Positions 1-11,870 of a DNA stretch of 64,000 nt are shown in pieces (position 1 is the stretch's first letter; the number at the start of each line of letters is the position of its first letter). The translations under genes and the position numbers were made by a program. The notes below the pieces were generated by a model. It searched no databases and had not been told where the DNA came from. It saw only the letters and a program-made list of their open reading frames with translations. Origin of the DNA: Cunninghamia lanceolata (taxonomy: Eukaryota > Streptophyta > Pinopsida > Cupressales > Cupressaceae); NCBI GenBank assembly GCA_027924645.1, contig BSBN01000445.1, forward strand, positions 7,981,001-8,045,000, read 5' to 3'.

Positions 1-1425
1 ACTCTTCGACACATGTCTTCACCTATCATAGAATCTCCTATTTCTGCCTCTTACATGTCATAACTTCGTCATAGGAATCTGTCATTTCAGTCAAAATTCC
101 CTTACATAACATCCAAGATGCTGACACATGGCAAAATATTCCTACCACTAAGTGGGATCCCTATTTCCTTATGTGAGGACAAAACTACATGTGGTCATAT
201 GCCATGTAGGATGACACATCACCATGCCAACTCCCATAATATGACAACATAGGATTTGCATCCAATTAATACAATAGGCAATAATTAAATAAATACAATG
301 TAAAAATATAAGGAATTACCAAGGTTGAGACACCTTAATTCCCAACACATTTTATCACACACAATTGACATGCAAGCTTACTATGCTAAAATTTTACCAC
401 TATTGCTATTGAAGATCAACATTTTGTTGAAGCTCTTTAAAGATATTGATATTTGTTATCATGGAGATATTTAGTGGACATTAGGAATCAAGATCTTGAG
501 TCTATCTTGCTCTTCCTAGGGTTTTATCATGCCCTTTGTATGATTGAGAGAAGGGTTGAAGCCTCTAACTTGAGCTTGGGAATCCTCCACGGATACAACT
601 GCATCGCCTTCCTGTTCTACAAGTCTTCATTACTATCATCTCCTTGAGGTGATGTTGTTGTTGTTTCCTTGAGTGAAACATTGTGTTGATCTATCCTTGA
701 TGCTTGAGTCATATAGGGTTTTATATTTTTGCATACACATATGATCTATGAGCACACACATCTACATATCTTTATCATTGGCAATTGTTGAGGTAGAAAT
801 AACAAAGATGGGGTTTGACTAATGCAAACTCCTATATATCCACAACCGTCTTTCTCCTCCTTTTGTATGTGTAGGTCATATTCAAAAAGATTCAGTGAAA
901 AGGAGTGGAAGGTGAACAGGTATTACAGATATAGTCATCACAAAACTTTAAGTTTCATTATCGCAAAATAATTAGGACTATGAGGCAGGTGCCCTAGTAT
1001 AAATGGGCTTTATTTTTGAGATTTGGAACCCTTTGGAGGCACTCTGATATCAGGTACAAAAGATTCCAGCATTCAAAAACTTTTGAGACACTAGGGCAAG
1101 CACCCTTTTCCAATAGGCCCTCAACTTTCGGGTACACAACCTTTGTAATGTCTGCTCTACATTTCTATAGTCTATTTGTCAGTTTCTATGTTGAAAATCA
1201 GTCTATTATCATATATCTTATAATTAGGGTTTCATGCTATTTGATTGCTTGAAGCTTGTAAAAACCTAATTGAGGCATCTATTTAGTCACAACAAGCATA
1301 AAAAGGACATAGAAATTAGTAGCTTGATCCTTCATAGTGAGCAAGCTTGGTTCCTATTTCCTAATGTTATGTGAGTGAAAGAGAGGCTTGATTTAGTTTA
1401 TGCAAACTATCTCTTCCCTACTTTT
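1..1425. other. Left flank, no gene recognised
   Basis: AT-rich sequence with only short ORFs that match no family I know. Element E follows with a clean target duplication, so this stretch was once joined to 32277 onward, where internal sequence of the old Tat-type element H begins. It may therefore hold the decayed 5' LTR of H, but no partner LTR is in the window to confirm this. Confidence 0.4.
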
Positions 1426-1503
1426 ACCACTGTAGACACCCTAAAATGCCCAGGTCTTTGAATCACTTGCATTTTGTCTAATCTATCTAAACACCTGCAT
1501 TTC

Positions 1504-1787
1504 TTTTTTTTTTAAAGATAATGCGCCTGGTAAACTTTTTAACGTGACCGGCGACGCTGGTGCGACACGCCCTCCGGCTCCACATGAATGCTTTTGCCCA
1601 GAGCAATGAACCGGTGAGGCCACAACACGGGGGACCTCATCCCCTACCAAGAACACTTCAAACCCGCGAGCTCATTGGCCCAGCGAAGGTGTAAAGCCTG
1701 CGAGCTCGTTGGCCCAGTGGGGGTTTGAACTCTGGTGGCCGCCACTACAAACAAGCGACTTAACCACCGAACCACGCCCTCATCGGC
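1504..1787 (-). mobile_element. tRNA-derived SINE inserted in the LTR of element E
   Basis: A GC-richer 284 bp block is flanked by a 17 bp duplication at 1487-1503 and 1788-1804, with one mismatch. On the minus strand it begins near GAGGGCGTGGTTCGGTGG, resembling a pol III A box (about 1764-1779). A B-box-like GAGTTCAAACC follows (about 1721-1732), and it ends in an A tract, seen as ten T on the plus strand at 1504-1513. Its body has an internal near-duplication of a GCGAGCTC-TTGGCCCAG unit at about 1666-1720. The long duplication and 3' A tail fit LINE-driven insertion. I do not assign a named SINE family. Confidence 0.88.
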
Positions 1788-2502
1788 CTAAACACCTACA
1801 TTTCAACGTTAATTAAATAATTCTATTTATTTAATTAATTTAATCAAAATCTTCAAATTCTTCCTAAACTCCAAAATTTGACATTAATTGAATAAATTCT
1901 ATTTATTTAATTAATTTAATCAAAATCAATCTTATTCTTCCACAATTAAATAATTTCAATTACTTAATTAAATCATTATCCTTTTTCAAATTTTAAATCC
2001 ACATTAATTAAATAAATCCCATTATTTAATTAATTCATCACAAATCCTCTCTTATCTACAATTAAATAATTTTCATTATTTAATTAAATCAAATTATTCT
2101 TCCAAATTTAAATAAATCAATCAAATTTATTTAAATTATCTCAATCTCTAAAAATAAAATATAATCAAATATTTTATTTATTCTTTAAAATCATGCACAA
2201 TCAATTAAATAAATTTATTTATTTAATTTCAATTATCTTTCCAATTCCTCTAAAAATATCATGTTAACTCATGTGCACAATCAATCTTATTTTTAGAACT
2301 CTAAAAAAATAAATTACAAGTTGAGTAAATAGACTTAATCAATCTTGTTTTTATCAACAACTCTTAAATTAGAAAGAAAAAACATTCTAATTTATGAAAT
2401 CAAATCTATCTTTATAAAAAAAAAGCAATTATCTTAATAATAATACCTTTTTGGAGTGACATATGTCATGTGCACATTCATCATGAGTTATTTGATTTAT
2501 CT

Positions 2503-5202
2503 TGTTGGTATTTCTTCTGAATCAGCATTAGGATTTGCCACTTCTAATGCACTGGCAGATTCAGCCAACTGAATACAGGAGGTTGCGTGAGCTCCTCCCC
2601 TTCACTTCTGGTTCTGCCGCACCAAGGGGGGTATCCCTATAACTCAAGATGTAACCTTGACTAGCTCAAAGATAGAAAGATCTAACTTGACAACAACAGG
2701 CAGAATACTCTCATGTATGGACCAAGATCTGCATGATAGATCACAAGGCTGGCAACATTCTTGGACATGATGTCTGGTTGGGTATGAGAGCATGCAGGGG
2801 GTTCCTAATCCTAGTCCTACAACTAACAGGTGGAAGTATGAAATGGTTTGATATGAATTTGGATGCAAAGCTGGACATGGTGTATAACACAAGAACACAG
2901 CATGATTGGTGCCTATCCAGGGCTTGGAGTCGGTAGACATACACCTGTGAATGATCAGCATGAATAGCTAAAACTGGATTTCAGGGGGATACACATGATA
3001 TCTGCCTTACAGATATCTCCCAATGAAGAGTGTTAAGTTATCTCTACTTATGGCATCCCTACTACAGTATACCCTTCCCAATGTTCAACCTGAAAACAGT
3101 TTAATCTGCCCCTTGAGCAGAGGTTAAAAGATCAGACATTCAACATAGGAATTCTATGCTCTAGAATCTAAACATTACGCAAATATCCAGATCCAGAAGA
3201 AGAATACATGCAATATTGGAGACAGAATTAACAAAACACATGCTAAGATAGCATTACTCATATAAGATCAACCATGAAATCAGTGGATTCATGCCCAGTC
3301 GTACAACAGGAGATACATAAGCTCACAAGTTTAAACTGTACAGAGCAACCAGATCAGCTGGTTTTGGATTACAGAGCCAAAAATCATCAACTTTCAACAA
3401 CCTTGAATGAATAACACCGTCTGCATTATATAGCAGGAGGGTGTATTCAGCATTAACTACCAGGTTGACCAAAAAGCCCGCCAGATATACAGTATCATAA
3501 AAATGGCGCTCAAACATTAATGCAGCAGGTAGGGGAGGAGACAGGAAGATTTTTTGAGCCCTGCGCCACCGCCTAGGGATCCAGATCTTCAACCAGGTAC
3601 TAGATCAGCCCACGCCATCGCCCATACCTCTGCAACAATCGCCAATAATGGCGCACCAACCCGCGGCCTTGGGAAGAACATCAGACAGTTAATCGCAAAC
3701 ATTTCCCGCCGAGATTCATCATCATGATATTTCGAATATGCAGGATAACATTATCCCACATGCACCCCGCAGCAACCTCTTTAACACTTTATATACTAGG
3801 TCATGAGCATATATCATGTCGGTGCTTTTGCTCCTGACGACACTAGTATAAGACTTCATCATCATCATCCTCCAGCAGCATGATATCTTGTTGCCCGAAA
3901 TATCACCCTGACGTCATCATCATATCGCAATACAACCGCATGATAATCGCCTTCATCGACACAACCTGATCCATCGGAGAAACATCCTCCTGCTGAGCCT
4001 ATACCAAAAGTCTGGCCGATGAACATCCTGATGACGTCATCATCATATCCTGCTGACGTCATCATCATATCTGCCTACTGCGCACCTCCTCATATCCGGA
4101 TGACGTCATCATCATGTTTGCAAATATCGGGGGACCTCCACAAGATGATCTCTGTTAGAAATATGACCCCCCCGGACCTTGATGACGTCATCATCATATC
4201 AACATCAGGATGATATTCGGAAGACAACCGGATATTTGGAAATATCATCCTGATGCACTAACATCATGCTGCACTGTAGCTCCGCTATAAGATCAGGGCG
4301 AAATATGAATATGATGATGCTTGGAAAGATCACCCCCACTAGATAATGCACGAAGCCAGCAGGCGGATATCTCCTTGATATCAGCATCATCATGATGCTG
4401 GAACAAACACACACTCGAGTGATATGAAAATATCACCCCCTCCTTTGGAAATATCATGATGCAGATAGGCAGAAAGAAAGATATCACCCTGATACAAGGA
4501 TGACGTCAGCATCATCAGGATGACAAAACTACGAACAAGAAGTGATACAACATCATCAGGATGATATTGACTGAGATCATCCTGACGTTCAAAATATGAT
4601 GACCCTAGTGAATATCGGGTCACACTTAGAACTCTTCAATAACATCATCAGGATGATCATAACCAAGATCACCCGATGATAAAAATATCACCCCGGCGAG
4701 ATATCATGATGCAGATAATATGATGACCCCCGCAAGCAACACGGTGATAACTGGAAACATGATGATGATGATGACGACCCTTAAGAAAGAACAAGTCAGG
4801 TCGAACAACTTAGAGAATAACCCCTTCAGTATATCGGGGCAACATCATCATCATGTTTGCGCAAGGTGATAAATGGAAGATCACCGGATACTTGAAAAAT
4901 CACCTCCGCCAGCAAAACAGGGCGCACTGTAGCTCGTCAGCATCATCAGGATAAAAACCAAACATCACCCGATAACTGAATATGATGATGACGACCCTTA
5001 AGAAACCGGCCGACGGGGAACATGATGATGCTGACCACCATCGACACAAACATGATGATGATGACCTCCTCCTCAAGAAAATATGATGATGCAACTGAAA
5101 AATACTGAGGAGGTCCATTACTTAGAACATTTTTTGGATACTTAGGGAGAGCGCCTGCATGAAAATTGCTCAAAAAACTGCCAGTCAATTCAGGCGCTAA
5201 CA
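2503..5202 (-). repeat. 3' LTR of element D (left copy)
   Basis: It is collinear with the right copy at a constant offset of 5160 bases from position 2521 to the end, with no indel. By eye I count about 13 substitutions, mostly transitions; only the first 16-18 bases differ in length. On the minus strand the order is a CRE-like upstream cluster (4508-3909), a TATATAAAG box (3795-3787), then the transcribed part. Short ORFs here recur in the other LTR only because the sequence is duplicated. Confidence 0.93.
3787..4508 (-). promoter_or_regulatory. LTR promoter of D: six TGACGTCA palindromes upstream of a TATA box
   Basis: Perfect TGACGTCA octamers lie at 3909, 4032, 4054, 4101, 4183 and 4501, mostly followed by TCATCATCAT. 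On the minus strand a TATATAAAG box follows at 3795-3787, about 114 bp downstream of the nearest octamer. TGACGTCA is the known palindromic site of plant TGA and CRE-type bZIP factors. Six copies in 600 bp is far above chance. bZIP control of this LTR is an inference. Confidence 0.7.
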
Positions 5203-5338
5203 GTGGCTCTGTCTGGGGACGTGCAGGTGCAAGACTGCAGCGAGAACCCCAGATCTCTGGGATGCAGACCAGTCCCTTATCCATTGGGCACAGAGTCAAA
5301 TACTGCACTGACCTGCATCACCAAACACACTTGATGGC
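5203..5338. other. Element D interior next to its 3' LTR, no polypurine tract seen
   Basis: Read on the minus strand this lies between the Gag-like stop codon and the 3' LTR. A purine tract is expected directly beside the LTR, but the sequence there is mixed (GTCCCCAGACAGAGCCAC). The priming site for plus-strand synthesis may be atypical or mutated. Confidence 0.5.
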
Positions 5339-7273
5339 CTAAGGCCACCAAGAAAAGAAAAACATGTATCTCCCTTTGTCAAATATCTTGTTTTCATCTG
5401 CATGCACTGGGTCAAGCTTGGAGATACTACAAAGATCCACCCACAAACAAATCTTGTCATCTGCATATTCAACCCTCTGATTTGGCTTGTCATTATCACC
5501 CTTGTGCAGATAACCCTCAGCATCATGTGACATGTGGGTGCAGAATGTATCAAACAATGCATGTTCATATGGCATATAGCACTTATCACCTATATCATCA
5601 TTATGCATTGCAACATGATCTCCTAGCTGGACTGCAAATAGGAAACACTCGGAGTCCACCACAAAACTAGGAAGATCAAGGCTCATTGTATTATATGCTG
5701 GCTCATCAAAAGAAAAGCTTTCAAAATCACAATTGTGTACATCATGTACACAACCATCTGGTACACCAGGCTGGAAAAGATCAGGCTCTGGCATGTCTTT
5801 TAAGTCAGGCACACTTTCACAGTCACTTACCTGATGTATGTTGTTTCCTCCTTCATCAAGATGAGAAACAGAATCCAAGTCAAAAATAATGTCTAGATCT
5901 TCACCATACTCAGACAGATCCTCATCACCATATGTGTCATAAATGGGTGACCCAGGTGCATCAGTTTCATCATAGTATGCCATTTGTTCATGGGCAGCAG
6001 AGCACACCTCTTCATCATCAATGGATTCACTCTGTGGAGGAGTATCAGCCTATGTGTCATAAGCAACACAGCCATCAAATGAAAAACAATCATGCTCTGA
6101 ACTAGCACTTATTTCAATTTCTGACTGCTCTTCATGATCTCCATGTGTTTGAAAGGTAGGCAATGGGTCACACATAGGACTGCTTCTCTGTTTGCTTATA
6201 TCTTCTCTGTCTTGAGTACAATACTCACAATTGTCTCCACAGGTCCATTCTAAAAATTGCTCATTGCTGTCCACAACCTCATTATTGTTTTCATGGTCAG
6301 CTGCCTCATCATTGCAATGGGAATCCTCATTAGTCCTTTCACTGGCATCCTCAACTGGTGAACAATCCAGTCGAGCAGTATTGTTAGCATTATGTTCAAA
6401 TATAGCAGCCTCAACCTCTATGCTTTTATTTTCATTTTTATCTGCACATGATGCCATAATCATTTGGTCATTTGCAGCTTCATAACCATTATTCACACCA
6501 AGGCCTGGGGACAGGGGTTTCAGCAGGTGCATATTTCTCATTTCTTCTACATTTTCTAAAAATTTGTATGCCATCTGCATACTTGTCACCTTGAAATCCC
6601 TCAGTAATGCACTAGAGCCCTCCTCAAAAGCTTCAAAGAATATGCCAACACAGGCTGAAATATCAGGTCTGAAACTTTCAGGGACATGTGAAAGGGCTAC
6701 TGCAAACCTATGACTGAAATCAACACATGGCTCTTCATCTTGTTTTCTGATTCTCATCAATTCTGCAACAAGATCAGCCGGTTCTTTTGCAAATTCCTCC
6801 TTGAAACAGTCAGCAAGCTCATCCCAACAGGCAAAGGATTTCTTTGGAAAGCTCAAATACCAGTCTTTTGCTTTTGCATCAAAGGACCTAACAAGAAACC
6901 TCATCCACATATCCTCATCTCTGAATGAATATTTTCCCATAAAACTTTGAAAATTTTGGATATGTGCATTCCCATCACATACACTGTGACCACTAAATCT
7001 AGGCATCTGACAGTATATCCTAGCAGGCATAGTCTCTACATTATAATCCACCCATGACAAATCCAGTTGGTCATACAAAGGATCAAAAGGGCTGACAGGA
7101 GGTTTAGCTTTCTGACTGGCAGACACAACATGGTTACTGCTTCTTAACTGGGCCTGCTCAGCCTCTAAGAATATCAACCTATTTCTTATCTCTTCTATTC
7201 CTTTATCCAACATTTTACCACTGAGTGTGGGATAACTCATACTTGGATTCATAAAAATCTTACTCTTAGACAT
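5339..7273 (-). pseudogene. Gag-like protein of element D, one in-frame stop
   Basis: This is one reading frame of about 644 codons, interrupted by a single TAG at 6052-6050. The first 407 residues are open and the last 222 are open in the same frame. Residues about 110-225 match the Ty3-type retrotransposon Gag core, with the pattern FLVRSFDAKAKDWYLS and WDELADCFKEEF. An N-terminal helical stretch lies at about 25-45. The region after residue 300 is very acidic and rich in D, E, S and N. No CCHC knuckle, protease or polymerase motif is seen. The start codon at 7273 lies about 390 bp inside the primer-site end, as expected for Gag. The TAG could be a simple nonsense mutation of a glutamine codon. 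Programmed readthrough is possible but unsupported. Confidence 0.82.
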
Positions 7274-7518
7274 TGTTTGTCTGTCTAAGACCTAAGGCTT
7301 CCCCTGGCATCTAACTTATGTAGTAAAACAGCAAATAAAGGGGAAGTAACAAAGTACCTTTTCTCATACAGATGCAGAAAAATGAACAACACATTTCTGT
7401 CACATCACATACATCCATCTTTCATGTGCATTTGGATCTTTTTTGCAGAGTCGCCACCTCTCCAGAGAGGACAAAATTTTCAATAGCTGAAAGATACTTT
7501 TCCAGGTTCATTCCACCA

Positions 7519-7664
7519 GCAGAGCATCATTTCGTTAGTGACTCGGATGGGCCACAAGTATATCATTTTTTAGTCCATCCCCAGCAGAGTCGCCATTTTG
7601 TTAGTGACTCGGATGGGCCACAAGTATATCATTTTTTAGTCCATCCCCAGTAGAGTCGCCATTT
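7519..7664 (-). promoter_or_regulatory. Primer-binding leader of element D, tandemly duplicated (66 bp period)
   Basis: On the minus strand TGGCGACTCTACTGGGGA starts within a few bases of the LTR end at 7665. A near-identical TGGCGACTCTGCTGGGGA occurs 66 bp further in, followed by a decayed third start. The sequence resembles the primer site of plant Tat/Ogre elements, which from memory pairs with tRNA-Arg. The repeat unit includes an ACTAACA just before the inner copy, which imitates the AACA end of the LTR. Confidence 0.72.
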
Positions 7665-10362
7665 TGTTGACATTCTTTGAATCAGCATTAGGATTTGCCA
7701 CTTCTAATGCACTGGCAGATTCAGCCAACTGAATACAGGAGGTTGCGTGAGCTCCTCCCCTTCACTTCTGGTTCTGCCGCACCAAGGGGGGTATCCCTAT
7801 AACTCAAGATGTAACCTTGACTAGCTCAAAGATAGAAAGATCTAACTTGACAACAACAGGCAGAATACTCTCATGTATGGACCAAGATCTGCATGATAGA
7901 TCACAAGGCTGGCAACATTCTTGGACATGATGTCTGGTTGGGTATGAGAGCATGCAGGGGGTTCCTAATCCTACTCCTACAACTAACAGGTGGAAGTATG
8001 AAATGGTTTGATATGAATTTGGATGCAAAGCTGGACATGGTGTATAACACAAGAACACAGCATGATTGGTGCCTATCCAGGGCTTGGAGTCGGTAGACAT
8101 ACACCTGTGAATGATCAGCATGAATAGCTAAAACTGGATTTCAGGGGGATACACATGATATCTGCCTTACAGATATCTCCCAATGAAGAGTGTTAAGTTA
8201 TCTCTACTTATGGCATCCCTACTGCAGTATACCCTTCCCAATGTTCAACCTGAAAACAGTTTAATCTGCCCCTTGAGCAGAGGTTAAAAGATCAGACATT
8301 CAACATAGGAATTCTATGCTCTAGAATCTAAACATTACGCAAATATCCAGATCCAGAAGAAGAATACATGCAATATTGGAGATAGAATTAACAAAACACA
8401 TGCTAAGATAGCATTACTCATATAAGATCAACCATGAAATCAGTGGATTCATGCCCAGTCGTACAACAGGAGATACATAAGCTCACAAGTTTAAACTGTA
8501 CAGAGCAACCAGATCAGCTGGTTTTGGATTACAGAGCCAAAAATCATCAACTTTCAACAACCTTGAATGAATAACACCGTCTGCATTATATAGCAGGAGG
8601 GTGTATTCAGCATTAACTACCAGGTTGACCAAAAAGCCCGCCAGATATACAGTATCATAAAAATGGCGCTCAAACATTAATGCAGCAGGTAGGGGAGGAG
8701 ACAGGAAGATTTTTTGAGCCCTGCGCCACCGCCTAGGGATCCAGATCTTCAACCGGGTACTAGATCAGCCCACGCCATCGCCCATACCTCTGCAACAATC
8801 GCCAATAATGGCGCACCAACCCGCGGCCTTGGGAAGAACATTAGACAGTTAATCGCAAACATTTCCCGCCGAGATTCATCATCATGATATTTTGAATATG
8901 CAGGATAACATTATCCCACATGCACCCCACAGCAACCTCTTTAACACTTTATATACTAGGTCATGAGCATATATCATGTCGGTGCTTTTGCTCCTGACGA
9001 CACTAGTATAAGACTTCATCATCATCATCCTCCAGCAGCATGATATCTTGTTGCCCGAAATATCACCCTGACGTCATCATCATATCGCAATACAACCGCA
9101 TGATAATCGCCTTCATCGACACAACCTGATCCATCGGAGAAACATCCTCCTGCTGAGCCTATACCAAAAGTCTGGCCGATGAACATCCTGATGACGTCAT
9201 CATCATATCCTGCTGACGTCATCATCATATCTGCCTACTGCGCACCTCCTCATATCCGGATGACGTCATCATCATGTTTGCAAATATCGAGGGACCTCCA
9301 CAAGATGATCTCTGTTAGAAATATGACCCCCCCGGACCTTGATGACGTCATCATCATATCAACATCAGGATGATATTCGGAAGACAACCGGATATTTGGA
9401 AATATCATCCTGATGCACTAACATCATGCTGCACTGTAGCTCCGCTATAAGATCAGGGCGAAATATGAATATGATGATGCTTGGAAAGATCACCCCCACT
9501 AGATAATGCACGAAGCCAGCAGGCGGATATCTTCTTGATATCAGCATCATCATGATGCTGGAACAAACACACACTCGAGTGATATGAAAATATCACCCCC
9601 TCCTTCGGAAATATCATGATGCAGATAGGCAGAAAGAAAGATATCACCCTGATACAAGGATGACGTCAGCATCATCAGGATGACAAAACTACGAACAAGA
9701 AGTGATACAACATCATCAGGATGATATTGACTAAGATCATCCTGACGTTCAAAATATGATGACCCTAGTGAATATCGGGTCGCACTTAGAACTCTTCAAT
9801 AACATCATCAGGATGATCATAACCAAGATCACCCGATGATAAAAATATCACCCCGGCGAGATATCATGATGCAGATAATATGATGACCCCCGCAAGCAAC
9901 ACGGTGATAACTGGAAACATGATGATGATGATGACGACCCTTAAGAAAGAACAAGTCAGGTCGAACAACTTAGAGAATAACCCCTTTAGTATATCGGGGC
10001 AACATCATCATCATGTTTGCGCAAGGTGATAAATGGAAGATCACCGGATACTTGAAAAATCACCTCCGCCAGCAAAACAGGGCGCACTGTAGCTCGTCAG
10101 CATCATCAGGATAAAAACCAAACATCACCCGATAACTGAATATGATGATGACGACCCTTAAGAAACCGGCCGACGGGGAACATGATGATGCTGACCACCA
10201 TCGACACAAACATGATGATGATGACCTCCTCCTCAAGAAAATATGATGATGCAACTGAAAAATACTGAGGAGGTCCATTACTTAGAACATTTTTTGGATA
10301 CTTAGGGAGAGCGCCTGCATGAAAATTGCTCAAAAAACTGCCAGTCAATTCAGGCGCTAACA
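7665..10362 (-). repeat. 5' LTR of element D (right copy)
   Basis: Pairs with 2503-5202. It carries the same six TGACGTCA sites at 9069, 9192, 9214, 9261, 9343 and 9661, and a TATATAAAG box at 8955-8947 on the minus strand. As the upstream LTR in minus orientation, this is the copy that would drive transcription of the Gag-like gene. Confidence 0.93.
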
Positions 10363-10771
10363 TATCTCATCCTTTGATTCTATGGATTTATTTCATCCGT
10401 TGATCAATCATGTTTGAAAACTATATAAACCTTGCTCATCTCCTTCATAAATCTTCTTCGATCATTTATTCTTAGGCATTCCTTAACAACAAATTGAGCA
10501 TACATCGCATCGTTGAGCACATCGATCTTTTGAGCATGAACACAACCTACATCTACTTGTTACAAACATGGTTTCACAACGTTATTGAGCAATCTACATT
10601 CATACAAAGAGAACTATACAATCTAGGTGAAGTCTTTCTTGTTTTAATTTAATTTATTAATATTGGCTTTTTACTTAGATCAATATCTTTATGTTATGGG
10701 TAACTGAGTTGTTATTATCATTGCTTTTTGATCTTATCATTCGACCTCTCAATTTTTCCTCATACACATTC

Positions 10772-10790
10772 TGGCACACTCGGTGGGACC
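10772..10790 (+). promoter_or_regulatory. Probable primer-binding site of element E
   Basis: TGGCACACTCGGTGGGACC begins three bases after the 5' LTR end at 10768, the position expected for a tRNA primer site. It starts with TGG, as required to pair with a tRNA CCA end. I cannot assign the tRNA without a database. Confidence 0.6.
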
Positions 10791-11865
10791 CACTAATTGC
10801 TATTTTTCTTTAAGAAATTGTTTTTTTGAAGTACAGTACGGAACAATGCACATCAACACAGAAAAGCGCCTTTGGTAGAGCAGTACAGTGCTTTCGGGCG
10901 ATCCTGTAGCACCTTTGGTAGCACAGAACCGTGCTTTTGGTATTACAGTAAAGTGCACTTGGTATAACAGTAAAGCACACTTGGTATAATAGTAAAGTGC
11001 ATTTGGCATAACAGTAAAGTGCTTTTGGCTGGGATAACAGGCTTGCAAACTTCCAAACCCCATAACTTTCTCAAAACTTAACGAAATTCGATGCTTTTTT
11101 TTAAATTGCATAGAAAATCATAAGGAATCCATTGGTGATCTTTAATCTTTTGTATCTCATGATAATTGTCACCAATTTTTTAGATTTCACTTTTCTTTTC
11201 TAGGGTTTCTAACTTATTGTTAGGGTTTTGACTTAATTTATGACATCTTGTTGTTTTCATTGGAACTAATATCACTTGATGCAGTGTCTTATCACTTATC
11301 AACATCTTGGATCATCACTCAATCATTCAATCATCCTTTGATCTAGCTTTCTTGATGAAATATTATTTTTTGTAGGCATGTTATTACATCGTACATTTAG
11401 TAGTACAATACTGTGTGTTTGGTAGTACAATAGCTTGCTTTTGGTAGCATAGTAGCTCACTTCTGGTAGCACAGTACAGTGCTTCTGGTAGCACAGTACA
11501 GTGCTTCTGGTAGCACAGTACAGTGCTTCTGGTAGCACAGTAGATCACTTTTGGTTCTACAACAACTCGCTTTCAGTAACATAGTGCAGCGCTTTTGGAA
11601 ATACAGTAACTCACCTTTGGTAATATAGTAAAGTACTTTTGGTCAATTGATTTATTTTTGCTAACTTTTTGAGTTTGTGTGGAACTAATTGATTTGTTGC
11701 AACTTCTTATCACTCAAACAGAGCAAATAGGTTTCCCTAACATGTTCATGCAAGACGAGCATTGAAGAATCTCAATCTATCACACTAAGTCTTAGAAACA
11801 TATTGCTTTCTTAAGGGATAGTTGAACCAATCATCTTTTTCAATCTTAGGAACATATTGCTGTTG
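10791..11865 (+). repeat. Leader of element E, first part, with ~22 bp tandem repeats
   Basis: Two arrays of imperfect repeats related to TTTGGTAGCACAGTACAGTG lie at about 10860-11040 and 11385-11650. The clearest part has four nearly identical units at 11455-11535. No credible ORF is present. The leader continues after element A at 18847, where a third array of the same motif occurs. Confidence 0.7.
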
Positions 11866-11870
11866 GCAAG

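Larger units (their letters stand above)
2503..10362 (-). mobile_element. Element D: non-autonomous gag-only LTR retrotransposon with 2.7 kb LTRs
   Basis: Two long direct repeats (2503-5202 and 7665-10362) start TGTTG and end GGCGCTAACA. The target duplication TATCT lies at 2498-2502 and 10363-10367, inside the 5' LTR of E. The 2.46 kb interior encodes only a Gag-like protein on the minus strand, and there is no pol. Minus orientation is also supported by a primer-site-like TGGCGACTCTACTGGGGA next to the right LTR and by the order of upstream motifs and TATA box within the LTR. I see no canonical polypurine tract next to the left LTR. The structure fits the TR-GAG or LARD class mobilised in trans by a Ty3 relative. 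Confidence 0.92.
1431..10768 (+). repeat. 5' LTR of element E, split by a SINE and by element D
   Basis: Pieces 1431-1503, 1805-2502 and 10368-10768 align in order with the 3' LTR at 31234-32271. The first half is an AT-rich run of degenerate TTAATTAAAT motifs. The promoter half has a TATATAAA box near 10421, just right of the element D insertion. The LTR ends at 10768, three bases before a primer-binding-site-like TGG. Confidence 0.92.

Noticed and set aside
1016..1252. A 78-codon ORF in the left flank
   Set aside because: Composition is that of random AT-rich DNA, with no motif and no homologue I recognise.
3323..3592. An 89-codon minus-strand ORF repeated at 8483-8752
   Set aside because: It recurs only because both lie in the duplicated LTRs of D. 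No domain, and no upstream gene signals distinct from the LTR.
4946..5308. A 120-codon minus-strand ORF crossing the D LTR border
   Set aside because: It crosses the 3' LTR boundary and the right LTR has a different version, so it is a chance frame.
10860..11650. Short regularly spaced repeats that could suggest a CRISPR array
   Set aside because: Units are contiguous and imperfect without unique spacers, there are no cas genes, and the DNA is plant nuclear. They are tandem repeats in a retrotransposon leader.
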